From assembly GCA_900315775.1 (NCBI GenBank), contig ONAJ01000004.1:1-64000 (forward strand): DNA of 64,000 bases. The letters are read 5' to 3'. The notes beneath the pieces were generated by a model, which worked only from the letters and a program-made list of their open reading frames with translations, searched no databases and was not told the origin of the DNA. This DNA comes from an uncultured Prevotella sp. GTDB lineage: Bacteria; Bacteroidota; Bacteroidia; Bacteroidales; Bacteroidaceae. The translations under genes were made by a program, and so were the position numbers. Positions 34,188 through 42,819 of this stretch are shown here, piece after piece (within the stretch, counting starts at the first letter, position 1; the number at the start of each line of letters is the position of its first letter).

Positions 34188-34236
34188 CGTTATTACGTTA
34201 TTACGTTATACCGTTATTACGTCATTACGTTATACC
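34188..34236. repeat. GTTATTACG microrepeats between GH30 and the phosphorylase-like gene
   Basis: Repeats of CGTTATTA and CGTTATACC type fill the gap and run into the stop codon of the upstream gene. The same motif stands at 21430-21466 in the susC operon. Confidence 0.75.
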
Positions 34237-37200
34237 GTCACTTCTATTTCGCTGAACTGTCGTGCGAAGAGACGTGCGCTGTCGGGAGCCGACAGTGTCA
34301 TTCCCTCGCCATTGCAGCGACGATATATTATCTTCGCTCCGCAGTATGTGAACGACAGTGTGCCGTCAGAGAGGAACTCATCATCTCTGAGGAGTGTAGG
34401 ACGGAAGGAAACACGACCGTTCTCCACCCTTACGCCGAGTTCTCCGAAACGACAGAGGATATCTTCCTTCACCTGTCCTGTCATTCCTGGCTGACGTGCG
34501 CCCTTGCCCCATGGGGTATGAGAATAGGCGTCGGTAGAGAATGCTCCATATTCACGGGCTGTCTTATGGATTCCCGTTCCTTCGAGGATAGCGTGATAGT
34601 GCTTTGCCAAAGCCTCTGTCTCAGGTGCTGTAGCGTCGAGAGCCTGGAAGTAGCACTCCTGTGTAGCCACGAGGAGTTTTGATACCATGTGCCAGTAGAT
34701 GCTGCCGAGTCCTTCGTATGCGAAGAAAGTGCCGCTACGTCCTGTGAATGCCTTGTGGTCGAAGGTCTCTTCGAAGAGGTCTAAGAGGGTTTTCTGCTCT
34801 GCCTCCGAAACACCTATCTTTTCCATTGCTGCAGCGAGGTCGCCAGCATTACGGAACGTACCATTGAAGTGCAGCGTACCACAGATGTCCTTACTTACCA
34901 GACGCTTGTCGCCTTCCGCCACCATTGTCTTCAGCAGCGGAGAACGCTCCAGGGCACTTGCTGGCAGACAGTTCTTCTCAAGGAATCCTGGGAGTTCCTT
35001 GTTAGGATAAAGCATATAGCTCTTCTGGTCTTCGCGCCACAGACGACTACGACGAAGGGCGTCGAGGGTAGCAAGTGCCTCAGCAGGAGTGAGAACACCA
35101 GAGCTGAGTACGGCCACCTGTCCTTCGAGCATCTCTGCGAGATAGCGAATGCCAGCATATCGTCCCTCGTTGAGTTCGAGGAGGTTATAAGAGTGATACA
35201 AACCGTCTTCTCTGCGGTTTGCACGTATGCTCTTCTCTACCTTTTCGAGTGCTGTAGTAAGGAAGGCTATGACGTCGTCGCGCTTTACCTTTACTGCACC
35301 TTCGCTGAACGAATTGGTGTATATCTTCTGTCGGTATGCTGTTGAAGCCTCACCGAGGGCATCCATGACAGCCTGTGTCTCCTTCATACCGAGAGCCTCA
35401 GCGGTAGCACACATCCATGCATTTACCTCACCCGACATAGTGAATTCCTCATTCGGGGAGTTAGCCACAATACTGCGATAGAACTTCAGCGCACGGTGCA
35501 GATAGCACAGGGTGACAACAGAGAGGCCACCGCCCACGAGGGCATTGTTAGCATCGTTCCACTCCGGACGCTGGGTGTTCATCCATATACCGCCGTCAGG
35601 GATGAAGTTAGACAGTTTCGCCAACAGCGATACCAGCACCTTCTCGAGGAGAGAAGCTTTCACCGTCTTGCCGTCAGCACCTTTAAGGTATGCAGCATCG
35701 ACACCCTTGACACCCATCTCCTTCTTCAGTCTGTCGCTAAGAGGACCGTCGAATACGATAGTGTCTTTAGGATTCTTGAGTATTTCCTTGTAAGGCTTTA
35801 TGCGGTAAGGTACGTTAGCGAAAGGATATGCGGGAGTATCAAGACGTGCTGCGAGTTGTCCTGGCACGTGTGCCTCCTCAGCCTCCATAAGACGAAGGAG
35901 GTATATAATCTGGTGGTCACCCCAGTAGCCGATATACGACCAAGGGTCTGTGGGGTCTTCCGTCTCCCAGTCGAAGCCTGCCTTGGTGACGCGGTAGGGG
36001 TTATATCCGTCTGCCGTAGTACAGCTGAGGAACTTCTCCGTCATAGCGCCTAACAGATTTGGATAAGACACCGCCAGTGCCTCCCAGTTCTGGAAGATGT
36101 CGCGCCAGTTGCCCTCGTAGTCGAGGACGGGTTTTCCCGTTACCGGGTCGGTGGTATTGATATTGAACTTATTCCAAGGACGTGTCGGGTCACCGTGACG
36201 ACGACTGAACCCTAACGGCAGCGGATTGTCTGCTGTAGGCTCTGCGAGAGGGATACCACCACGCATAATATTAAACATTGTGTTCGAGAAGTGACGTGCC
36301 GTACGTGCCTCGTCGGCAGTATTCTGTATGCCGTCAGCCTTAGCCACGAGTTCCACAAGACGTGCTGTTGCATCCTCGAGGTCCTTCTCAAGGAGTACCT
36401 TCATATCTTTTATTGTACGCAGCTGTTCTCTAAGGGCAACAACCTCTGACTGGTCTTTCATAACGTCGGCAACTACCGTCCACGACTTCTTCTCGTTGGC
36501 AGCAAGAGACAGTGATGTGCCAAGGAGATAAGCGCCGCACTCTCCCTTCACCAAGGTTTCCTCCTTCAGTGGTTCTCCTTTGCGGAAGGTAGGTATCTGT
36601 GCTGACGAAAGAAGATGAACAGGACTCTCAAGGCCTGTCTGCCATACTACGTTGCAACGCAGTGCCTCACTGGGTTCTGCGCGGTCTATGATAATAGCGC
36701 TAAGACAGAACATTCCTATGCCTGTCTCCGGCTCTAACTGTGTCTGCTTATAAGCATTTACCAGATTGCTGGAAGCCTGTTGCAGGGCACTGGGCACACC
36801 ACACGGCATCACGTTCTGCACACCGTCGAGCACCTCGAGTTGTACTGCTTTTCCGAGGTTCTCTATTGTCGCCTCGCGCTGGAAGCCATAGCGGTCTCCC
36901 GGGGTCCACTGCCAACAGAAACGGAGTTGCCAGTCTTTGTTTATCTCCTCGAAGATGACGCTATTTCCTATACGACTCTTATATAGATTCCTCTCCAGCT
37001 GGAACTGTGCCTCGCTACGTTCAGAGAATGGTTCCCAGCAACGGTTGTCTCCTTCCTTGCGGATGAGTGTCTTACTACCAGTATTCTCTGCCGATGCAGT
37101 TACTCTGTCGTCGGTGTTATAAGGGAACAGTGCCCAGTCGGCACTACGACGACCAGCGGTAATACCACCGTTACTTGACATAAACGTCCACAGGTCTGTA

Positions 37201-37295
37201 CCACTCACTACATTCATAAAGAACGGCTCCATCTCATCTACGTTCTCTACCTGGAAGTAGCCGCCATTCTTCTTCGTTATCACTTCTTTACTCAT
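34230..37295 (-). CDS. GH94-like (clan GH-Q type) cytoplasmic glucan phosphorylase, putative
   Basis: 1021 residues, no signal peptide. The N-terminal part is beta-rich (about 1-300, FFMNVVSGTDLWTFMSSNGG, PFSERSEAQFQLERNLYKSR). A helical linker and an alpha/alpha barrel follow. The barrel holds DYEGNWRDIFQNWEALAVSY, IGYWGDHQIIYLLRLMEAEE and RPEWNDANNALVGGG. EWND (578-581) corresponds to the region that holds the catalytic Asp of GH94-type phosphorylases, making Asp581 the candidate. The length is nearer to the GH149/GH161 beta-1,3-glucan phosphorylases than to cellobiose phosphorylase, but I cannot fix the family by eye. It should split imported oligosaccharides with phosphate to give glucose-1-phosphate. 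A non-phosphorolytic six-hairpin glycosidase is the alternative. Confidence 0.65.
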   Translation of the reverse strand: MSKEVITKKNGGYFQVENVDEMEPFFMNVVSGTDLWTFMSSNGGITAGRRSADWALFPYNTDDRVTASAENTGSKTLIRKEGDNRCWEPFSERSEAQFQLERNLYKSRIGNSVIFEEINKDWQLRFCWQWTPGDRYGFQREATIENLGKAVQLEVLDGVQNVMPCGVPSALQQASSNLVNAYKQTQLEPETGIGMFCLSAIIIDRAEPSEALRCNVVWQTGLESPVHLLSSAQIPTFRKGEPLKEETLVKGECGAYLLGTSLSLAANEKKSWTVVADVMKDQSEVVALREQLRTIKDMKVLLEKDLEDATARLVELVAKADGIQNTADEARTARHFSNTMFNIMRGGIPLAEPTADNPLPLGFSRRHGDPTRPWNKFNINTTDPVTGKPVLDYEGNWRDIFQNWEALAVSYPNLLGAMTEKFLSCTTADGYNPYRVTKAGFDWETEDPTDPWSYIGYWGDHQIIYLLRLMEAEEAHVPGQLAARLDTPAYPFANVPYRIKPYKEILKNPKDTIVFDGPLSDRLKKEMGVKGVDAAYLKGADGKTVKASLLEKVLVSLLAKLSNFIPDGGIWMNTQRPEWNDANNALVGGGLSVVTLCYLHRALKFYRSIVANSPNEEFTMSGEVNAWMCATAEALGMKETQAVMDALGEASTAYRQKIYTNSFSEGAVKVKRDDVIAFLTTALEKVEKSIRANRREDGLYHSYNLLELNEGRYAGIRYLAEMLEGQVAVLSSGVLTPAEALATLDALRRSRLWREDQKSYMLYPNKELPGFLEKNCLPASALERSPLLKTMVAEGDKRLVSKDICGTLHFNGTFRNAGDLAAAMEKIGVSEAEQKTLLDLFEETFDHKAFTGRSGTFFAYEGLGSIYWHMVSKLLVATQECYFQALDATAPETEALAKHYHAILEGTGIHKTAREYGAFSTDAYSHTPWGKGARQPGMTGQVKEDILCRFGELGVRVENGRVSFRPTLLRDDEFLSDGTLSFTYCGAKIIYRRCNGEGMTLSAPDSARLFARQFSEIEVTV

Positions 37296-37321
37296 TATAC
37301 CTATTATTATATATTATATTA

Positions 37322-38569
37322 CTATTCTCGCACCTCGCATCTCGCATCTCGAAAAACCTTCTCAATCTCCTCCTTCGTTGACTCGTATGGATTGATACGA
37401 TGCACCTTGCTGAGCACCTTATATGCTATGCGTGGATACAGCTCGTACAGTCCTTTGTCGTTTGGCATTCCCTTTGCACAGATGCCAAACCACTCCTCGT
37501 TCATATTCTTCTTGCCTTTGATGAAGTCGAACTTATAGCCTCCGTTAGCCCATGAGGCATGAGTATCGTGGATGTCGAGGTTCTTTTCCTGGTCGCTCTT
37601 CCACCATCCGTCGCTGAACTGGAAGGTAAAGCCGCCTATGCAGTTGCCCGAAAGTCCCAGTCCTGCCGCATTGAGGTATATCTCCTCCCAGTTGTTAAGG
37701 AGTATCGCCGCCTGTTCCTTCTGTGCTTCCTGCATAGTTACGGAGTTATAGGCGTCGGCACCAAACTCGGTAAACAGCAACGGCTTACCGTATTTCTCCT
37801 TTACCACTTGGAACAGCGTGTCGAAGGAGTCACCACGATAGCTATTGACGCCGAAGATGTCTATGTCTTTGCACTCCTCGACAATGATGTCAAGGAATAC
37901 GAGATCGCCATTACAGATGGCAACGGGACGTGATGGGTCAATATTCTTTATTATCTTTGTCGCCTCGTTGAAAAGCTTATACATAGCCCTTGCACGCGAA
38001 TTCATAGTACCTTCATCTACTGGGATATCCTCTGTCTCGGCACCTTTCCAGAAAAGACCATAGTTATTCTCGTTGCCAAGAAGGTAAAGGAGAAGTCCTT
38101 GAGTGTTCTTGTAAGTCTCCGCCAACTCCTTTATCTCATTCAGTAGTCTCTTGCTCATCTCCGGATTTGCGTAGTCAGTATGGGGGTATGCCACCCCGTC
38201 AAAAATCATTCCGTAACGTCCGAAGGAGTGGTTGAGCATGGTGTAGATGCCATACTTCTCGTAGATGTAAGTAATCCAACGGGGAGGGATGTGCGAATAC
38301 TGTCTGATGACATTGACACCCATATTCTTCAGCAGTGTCATCTCATTGTCTAACGCCGCCAGGATAATGTCCTCTGGCTGCTGCCACAATTCGTACGCAT
38401 AGTTGGTGCCGACAGGAAAGTAGTCCCAATTCATTCCGTTCAGGAAGAGAGGCTTGTCGTCAACCATCATCCGACAGCCCTCGGGACTGCTCACCATCTC
38501 TACTTTCCGCTGACCGAAAGCGGAAATAGCTATTAGCAGTACTATAGTTATCGTGGCAGTTTTCTTCAT
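37322..38569 (-). CDS. Clan GH-A (GH2/GH5-like TIM barrel) beta-glycosidase
   Basis: 415 residues. Signal peptide 1-19 (IAISAFG). A single TIM barrel contains PLFLNGMNWDYFPVGTNYAY, LKNMGVNVIRQY, the acid/base in LLGNENNYGLFW (Glu167), IDIFGVNSYRGDSF and the nucleophile in LLFTEFGAD (Glu268). These are the clan GH-A signatures; the exact family is not settled. A beta-glucan-active family such as GH158 is possible from context. No lipobox and no T9SS tail, so a periplasmic place is likely. It is the first gene of the transporter operon and has its own operator promoter. Its last residues (RDARCEVRE) are encoded by a short GCGAGAT repeat, an odd repeat-derived end. Confidence 0.82.
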   Translation of the reverse strand: MKKTATITIVLLIAISAFGQRKVEMVSSPEGCRMMVDDKPLFLNGMNWDYFPVGTNYAYELWQQPEDIILAALDNEMTLLKNMGVNVIRQYSHIPPRWITYIYEKYGIYTMLNHSFGRYGMIFDGVAYPHTDYANPEMSKRLLNEIKELAETYKNTQGLLLYLLGNENNYGLFWKGAETEDIPVDEGTMNSRARAMYKLFNEATKIIKNIDPSRPVAICNGDLVFLDIIVEECKDIDIFGVNSYRGDSFDTLFQVVKEKYGKPLLFTEFGADAYNSVTMQEAQKEQAAILLNNWEEIYLNAAGLGLSGNCIGGFTFQFSDGWWKSDQEKNLDIHDTHASWANGGYKFDFIKGKKNMNEEWFGICAKGMPNDKGLYELYPRIAYKVLSKVHRINPYESTKEEIEKVFRDARCEVRE

Positions 38570-38600
38570 GCTGTTATAAATGCGTTAGTTAAACTGCTTG

Positions 38601-38656
38601 CAAAATTATACGAACTACAATAATATAAAGAAAGAAGCACCTCAAAAAAACCTCAC
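38601..38656 (-). promoter_or_regulatory. Regulon promoter with near-exact operator for the hydrolase-phosphorylase-symporter operon
   Basis: -7 box CAAAATTA (38601-38608). The operator at 38640-38656 matches 16 of 17 bases (CCTCAA in place of CCTCAC in the promoter-proximal half). Offset 32 bp. It links this operon with the susC operon although more than 12 kb separate them. Confidence 0.78.
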
Positions 38657-38714
38657 ATTCTATAAAAAGAGGAGTGAGAAGTGAGGAGAGAGGAGAGGAA
38701 AACTTAAGAATAAT

Positions 38715-38745
38715 TTTGTATTCTCCTTCCTTTGTGTTAATTTTG
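38715..38745 (+). promoter_or_regulatory. Promoter of the pyridoxal kinase-like operon
   Basis: TTTG (38715-38718), 19 bases, TAATTTTG (38738-38745). The predicted transcript start is only a few bases from the GTG at 38751, so the mRNA may be leaderless. Confidence 0.7.
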
Positions 38746-38750
38746 CAAAC

Positions 38751-39566
38751 GTGAAAAAGCAGATATTACTTATCAACGACATGGCGGGATACGGGAAAGT
38801 AGCCACTGCCGCCATGCTTCCCATATTGTCGTATATGGGTTATCCGGTGTTTAACCTTCCCACAGCATTGGTGTCGAACACTCTTGACTACGGGAAGTTT
38901 AATATCCTTGAGACGACGGACTACATACGTGGTGTGTTCCCCGTATGGAAGGAGCTCGGCTTTCGTTACGATGCTATAGCAACGGGCTTCATGGCATCAG
39001 AGCAACAGGCACGTATGATTGCGGCATATTGCAAGGAACAGGCTGCCGACGGAACAATTATCTTCGTTGACCCTATCATGGGTGACGAGGGAAAGTTGTA
39101 TAATGGTGTCACCCCGTCAACTATCAACTCCATGCGTGAGATGATTGGTGTGGCACATCTTATCTTCCCCAACTACACCGAGGCGTGCTACCTTACTAAT
39201 AATATATATAATGTGGAGGGTGTTTCGTGGGAGGAGGCTCAAGGACTCCTAAACAGTCTTAGGGCTATAGGCACCCGCTCGGCACTCATCACAAGTATTA
39301 AGGTTGACGGACAGACGAGTGTTGTTGGTTACAATCATAATAACGACGAATATTTCCAGCTGCCCTACAACGAGATTCCTGTGCATTTCCCCGGAACGGG
39401 AGATATGTTCTCGGCAATACTCATTGCCCACCTGTTAGACGGCGAGACACTTAAAGACAGTACGAGGAAGGCTATGGACGCCCTTTACCGTCTCATTGAT
39501 AAGAATAAGAATAACGCCGATAAGAACCTCGGCATACCAATAGAACATAATTTTGATTTAATATGA
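38751..39566 (+). CDS. Pyridoxal/pyridoxamine kinase-like protein (PdxY/PdxK, ribokinase fold)
   Basis: 271 residues from a GTG start. The start is fixed by the conserved opening ILLINDMAGYGKVATAAMLP, which begins within a few residues; the next Met would remove part of the substrate site. Other landmarks are VDPIMGDEGKLYNG, FPNYTEACYLTNN and the anion-hole motif HFPGTGDMFSAILIAHLL near the C-terminus with the catalytic Asp in GTGD. It should phosphorylate B6 vitamers with ATP to make pyridoxal phosphate. The closest relatives are annotated pyridoxamine kinase, though substrate is not proven. It overlaps the next gene by four bases. Confidence 0.87.
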   Translation: MKKQILLINDMAGYGKVATAAMLPILSYMGYPVFNLPTALVSNTLDYGKFNILETTDYIRGVFPVWKELGFRYDAIATGFMASEQQARMIAAYCKEQAADGTIIFVDPIMGDEGKLYNGVTPSTINSMREMIGVAHLIFPNYTEACYLTNNIYNVEGVSWEEAQGLLNSLRAIGTRSALITSIKVDGQTSVVGYNHNNDEYFQLPYNEIPVHFPGTGDMFSAILIAHLLDGETLKDSTRKAMDALYRLIDKNKNNADKNLGIPIEHNFDLI

Positions 39567-41059
39567 AGAAAATTCTTTTACTTCTGCTCCTTATAAGCAC
39601 TACAGCGTATGCTAAGGAGCCAACGTGGAACGAACGACCAAAACTCGTCGTTGGTATTGTGGTAGATCAGATGCGTTGGGACTACCTGTCGCGTTACTAT
39701 GACCGCTTCGGTACCGATGGTTTCCGACGACTGACAGACAAAGGCTACTCCTTTAACAACTGTCTTATTAACTATCTGCCAACGGTAACGGCGATAGGTC
39801 ATACCAGTGTTTATACGGGTACTACCCCAGCCTTTCATGGCATTTGCGGTAACGACTTCTACATCGATGGAATGGCGACTTATTGCTGCAATGACGACTC
39901 TGTAAGCACTGTTGGCAGCGACTCCAAGAAGGGCAAGCGCTCACCGAAGAACCTTCTTGCCACCACCATCGGCGACCAGCTGCGTCTGCATACCGATTTT
40001 AAGTCTAAGGTGATAGGCGTGTCCTACAAGGACCGTGCCGCCATCTTCCCTGCCGGACGCAGTGCCAACGGCGCCTACTGGCTCGACACTAAGAACCTGT
40101 GTTTCATAACAAGCACCTATTACCGTGACGACCTGCCGCAGTGGGTAAAAGAGCAGAACAAACTGCTGGCAAAGAACAAGGACGTTCAGGCTGCCGGAAA
40201 GGATATCGGACTCTCGCCGTTGTGCGGAACGATAACCACGGACATGGCGATAGCCGCCGTCGAGGGAGAGAAACTCGGACAGGGCGACGCCACAGATATG
40301 CTGTGCGTAAGCTACTCGCAGACCGACGTCATAGGACACCAGTGGAGCACACGAGGAACACATACCGACGAGGCATACCTCCAGCTCGACCGCGACCTTG
40401 CACGCCTGTTCAGATTTCTCGATGAAAAGGTGGGAAAAGATAACTATCTGCTCTTCTTGACAGCCGACCACGGGGCAGCCCATAACTGGAAGTTTATGGA
40501 GGACCACGGACTCAATGGCGGTCCTTTCAGGGCAAGTTCTGTGGTTGATGATGTGGAGAAGATCGTAAAGTCAGCCTTCGGCAACGGGAAGAACGTCATT
40601 TCCACGATTAATTCGTACAGAATATTCCTTGACCATAAGTCCATAGCCGACCAGAACCTCGACCTGCAGAAGGTTAAGGACGTCATTGTGGAGTATCTCC
40701 GTACCGTGCCTAACGTTGAGTTTGTAATAGACTACGAACGGGCACAGCAGCAGAGTCTGCCGGCGATAATCCGCGACCGTGCCATGATGGGCTACCACTA
40801 CCGCCGCAGCGGCGACATCCTTGTAGTCTGCGAGCCCGGATACTACGAATACTTCAAGTCATCGTCGCCCGTAGGTACTACCCACGGCGAGTGGAACCCT
40901 TACGATGCCCACATCCCCATGCTCTTCTACGGATGGCACGTACCACAGGGAGAGAGCAGCAAGGAAGTACACATTACCGATATAGCTCCAACAGTTTGTC
41001 AGATGCTTCACATCCAGCAGCCTAACGCTTGTGTCGGAGAGGCGCGTCCATTTGAATGA
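39563..41059 (+). CDS. PafA-like alkaline phosphatase / type I phosphodiesterase superfamily
   Basis: 498 residues. Signal peptide 1-17 (LLISTTAYA). The alkaline phosphatase superfamily core is visible: metal ligand Asp in IVVDQMRWDYL (Asp35), a Thr nucleophile in the LPTVTAIGHTSVYTG segment (residues 72-86), DVIGHQWSTRGTHTDEAY, LLFLTADHGAAHNWKFMEDH and THGEWNPYDAHIPMLFYGWH. These match the PafA group of Bacteroidota, periplasmic calcium-independent phosphatases that release phosphate from organic esters. The ATGA overlap with the kinase upstream and the 4-base overlap with the pseudouridine synthase downstream mark one operon. Confidence 0.88.
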   Translation: MKKILLLLLLISTTAYAKEPTWNERPKLVVGIVVDQMRWDYLSRYYDRFGTDGFRRLTDKGYSFNNCLINYLPTVTAIGHTSVYTGTTPAFHGICGNDFYIDGMATYCCNDDSVSTVGSDSKKGKRSPKNLLATTIGDQLRLHTDFKSKVIGVSYKDRAAIFPAGRSANGAYWLDTKNLCFITSTYYRDDLPQWVKEQNKLLAKNKDVQAAGKDIGLSPLCGTITTDMAIAAVEGEKLGQGDATDMLCVSYSQTDVIGHQWSTRGTHTDEAYLQLDRDLARLFRFLDEKVGKDNYLLFLTADHGAAHNWKFMEDHGLNGGPFRASSVVDDVEKIVKSAFGNGKNVISTINSYRIFLDHKSIADQNLDLQKVKDVIVEYLRTVPNVEFVIDYERAQQQSLPAIIRDRAMMGYHYRRSGDILVVCEPGYYEYFKSSSPVGTTHGEWNPYDAHIPMLFYGWHVPQGESSKEVHITDIAPTVCQMLHIQQPNACVGEARPFE

Positions 41060-42627
41060 AGATAGAAAGCGAACCACATAAGCTGTGTATTGAAGCAGCT
41101 AAAAAGGTGCAGCAGTATATACTCGAGCACCCCGAAATTCGTGCCGATGCAGATAAAGGCAAGATGTTCGGGGTGCTCGTGGTTGAGGGTGGCGACTTCC
41201 TCGCTGCCTACAGTGGACTGCTTGCAGGACGAAACGACTGGGAGTGGTTCGTGCCGCCAGTATTTGACGCCCAACAGCCCGAAGGGCACTTCAAACGCAC
41301 AGAAAAAGCGATTTCATCGGTAAACGACAAGATAAAAGAACTTGAAGAAAGTCTTGAGCAGGAGACTCAAGGAAAGAAGGAAAAAGAGCGGGAAATTGAG
41401 GAATACCGCAGGAAAATGCAGGCGGCAAAGATTCTCCGCGACACTAAACGTCTGCACCACAACCTCTCTCCCGAGGAGGAGGCGCAGCTTATCCGCGAGA
41501 GTCAGTTTATGAAAGCTGAGCTTCACCGCATGAAGAAACGTCTTGCGGAGGCAACACCTATTTCCGATGAATTGGAGGATTTACGACGAAAACGTCGCGA
41601 AATGTCCGAAGATTTACAGCGCTGGCTCTTCTCCCAATACAAGCTCCTTAATTATAAAGGTGAAGAGAAAACTGTTCTCGAAATCTTTTATCCACAACTG
41701 CCACCGGCTGCCACCGGCGACTGCTGCGCCCCCAAGCTACTGCAGTACGCCTATGCCCACGGAATGAAACCACTCCACATGGCAGAGTTCTGGTGGGGAG
41801 AAAGTCCGAAACAGGAAATACGTCATCACCTACACTTCTATTCTCCTTGCAAAGGACGTTGCATTCCGCTGCTGAGGTGGATGATCAACCCGACCCCAAC
41901 CCCTCTCCCTTCCTCTCCCGGGGGAGAGGAGATTACGGGTATTCTCTTTGAGGACTCTCAACTTGCTGTTATTGTAAAGCCAGCGGGGATGTTGTCGGTA
42001 CCCGGAAAGACAGGCGAAGTGTCGGTATATGACATTATGCGTCAGCGTTATCCCAATACCGACAGTCCGTTAATAGTTCACCGACTCGACCAGGCGACGA
42101 GTGGCATTATGGTAATTGCCAAAACCATTTACGCCTACCATAATCTTCAGAAACAATTCTCGGAGCACACCATAGAGAAGCGTTATGTAGCGGTACTGGA
42201 GAAGCAAAGAACCCCCACCCAGCCTCCCCGAGGGGAGGAGACTATACTCCAAAGAGAGGAGGAGACTGTACTCCAAAGAGGAGAGGAGACTGTACTCCAA
42301 AGAGGGGAGATAAGTCTTCCGCTCCGTCCCGACCTTAATGACCGTCCGCGTCAGGTGGTGGACTACGAACACGGCAAACCAGCAATAACAAAGTACGAAG
42401 TGGTTAATTCCGAATTCCCAACTGTTTATCTTTATCCCCAAACAGGTCGCACTCACCAGCTCCGTGTTCACTGCGCCCACAAGGACGGACTTAACAATCC
42501 TATATTTGGCGACACACTCTACGGCAGCAAAAAGGCAGAGCGACTCTATCTCCACGCCGACAAAATCACTTTTACCCACCCCACCACAGGCGAAAGAGTG
42601 ACATTTTCCTCGCACGTACCTTTTTAA
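41056..42627 (+). CDS. RluA-family pseudouridine synthase with N-terminal extension and in-frame repeat insertions
   Basis: 523 residues. The first 290 form an extension with a coiled coil (about 85-200, NDKIKELEESLEQE) that is known in Bacteroidota members of RluA. The catalytic domain (about 300-520) has LAVIVKPAGMLSVPG, the HRLDQATSG motif with the catalytic Asp345, KRYVAVLEK, TGRTHQLRVHCAH and GDTLYG. It isomerises uridine in rRNA or tRNA. Two insertions are odd: a proline-rich stretch PTPTPLPSSPGG encoded by a GC-rich palindrome (41891-41933), and an insertion between two core strands encoded by a dispersed repeat plus three 24-bp tandem units (42210-42306). The frame survives both. Confidence 0.9.
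   Translation: MKIESEPHKLCIEAAKKVQQYILEHPEIRADADKGKMFGVLVVEGGDFLAAYSGLLAGRNDWEWFVPPVFDAQQPEGHFKRTEKAISSVNDKIKELEESLEQETQGKKEKEREIEEYRRKMQAAKILRDTKRLHHNLSPEEEAQLIRESQFMKAELHRMKKRLAEATPISDELEDLRRKRREMSEDLQRWLFSQYKLLNYKGEEKTVLEIFYPQLPPAATGDCCAPKLLQYAYAHGMKPLHMAEFWWGESPKQEIRHHLHFYSPCKGRCIPLLRWMINPTPTPLPSSPGGEEITGILFEDSQLAVIVKPAGMLSVPGKTGEVSVYDIMRQRYPNTDSPLIVHRLDQATSGIMVIAKTIYAYHNLQKQFSEHTIEKRYVAVLEKQRTPTQPPRGEETILQREEETVLQRGEETVLQRGEISLPLRPDLNDRPRQVVDYEHGKPAITKYEVVNSEFPTVYLYPQTGRTHQLRVHCAHKDGLNNPIFGDTLYGSKKAERLYLHADKITFTHPTTGERVTFSSHVPF
41891..41933. repeat. GC-rich palindromic repeat inside the pseudouridine synthase gene
   Basis: CCCCAACCCCTCTCCC followed by CCTCTCCC-GG-GGGAGAGG. Similar GC-rich palindromes lie between genes at 1945-1978 and 21474-21515. 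It encodes the linker between extension and catalytic domain. Confidence 0.7.
42210..42306. repeat. Dispersed palindrome and 24-bp tandem repeat inserted in frame in the catalytic domain
   Basis: 42210-42240 (ACCCCCACCCAGCCTCCCC then GAGGGGAGG) matches the reverse complement of 1945-1978. Three 24-bp units follow (42235-42258, 42259-42282, 42283-42306), each encoding EET[IV]LQR[EG]. Confidence 0.88.
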
Positions 42628-42646
42628 TATACACCTTTTCTATATT

Positions 42647-42766
42647 TATACCATAATTGTGGTATATGTACACCCACAAATATGGCATTTCGGAATATAA
42701 TTGGGCAAAAAAACCTACAATTTATAAGAAAAATCTTTGCAATTATAAATTATTTATGTACTTTTG
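42647..42766 (+). promoter_or_regulatory. Weak hairpin and consensus promoter before the 1853-aa gene
   Basis: TATACCA/TGGTATA (42647-42666) may end the upstream operon. TTTG (42736-42739), 19 bases, TACTTTTG (42759-42766) is a consensus promoter 54 bases before the ATG at 42820. Confidence 0.75.
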
Positions 42767-42819
42767 CAGCCGAATGTATTTTATTTTGAATAATATTTCA
42801 TTAATTAAATTTACTAACT

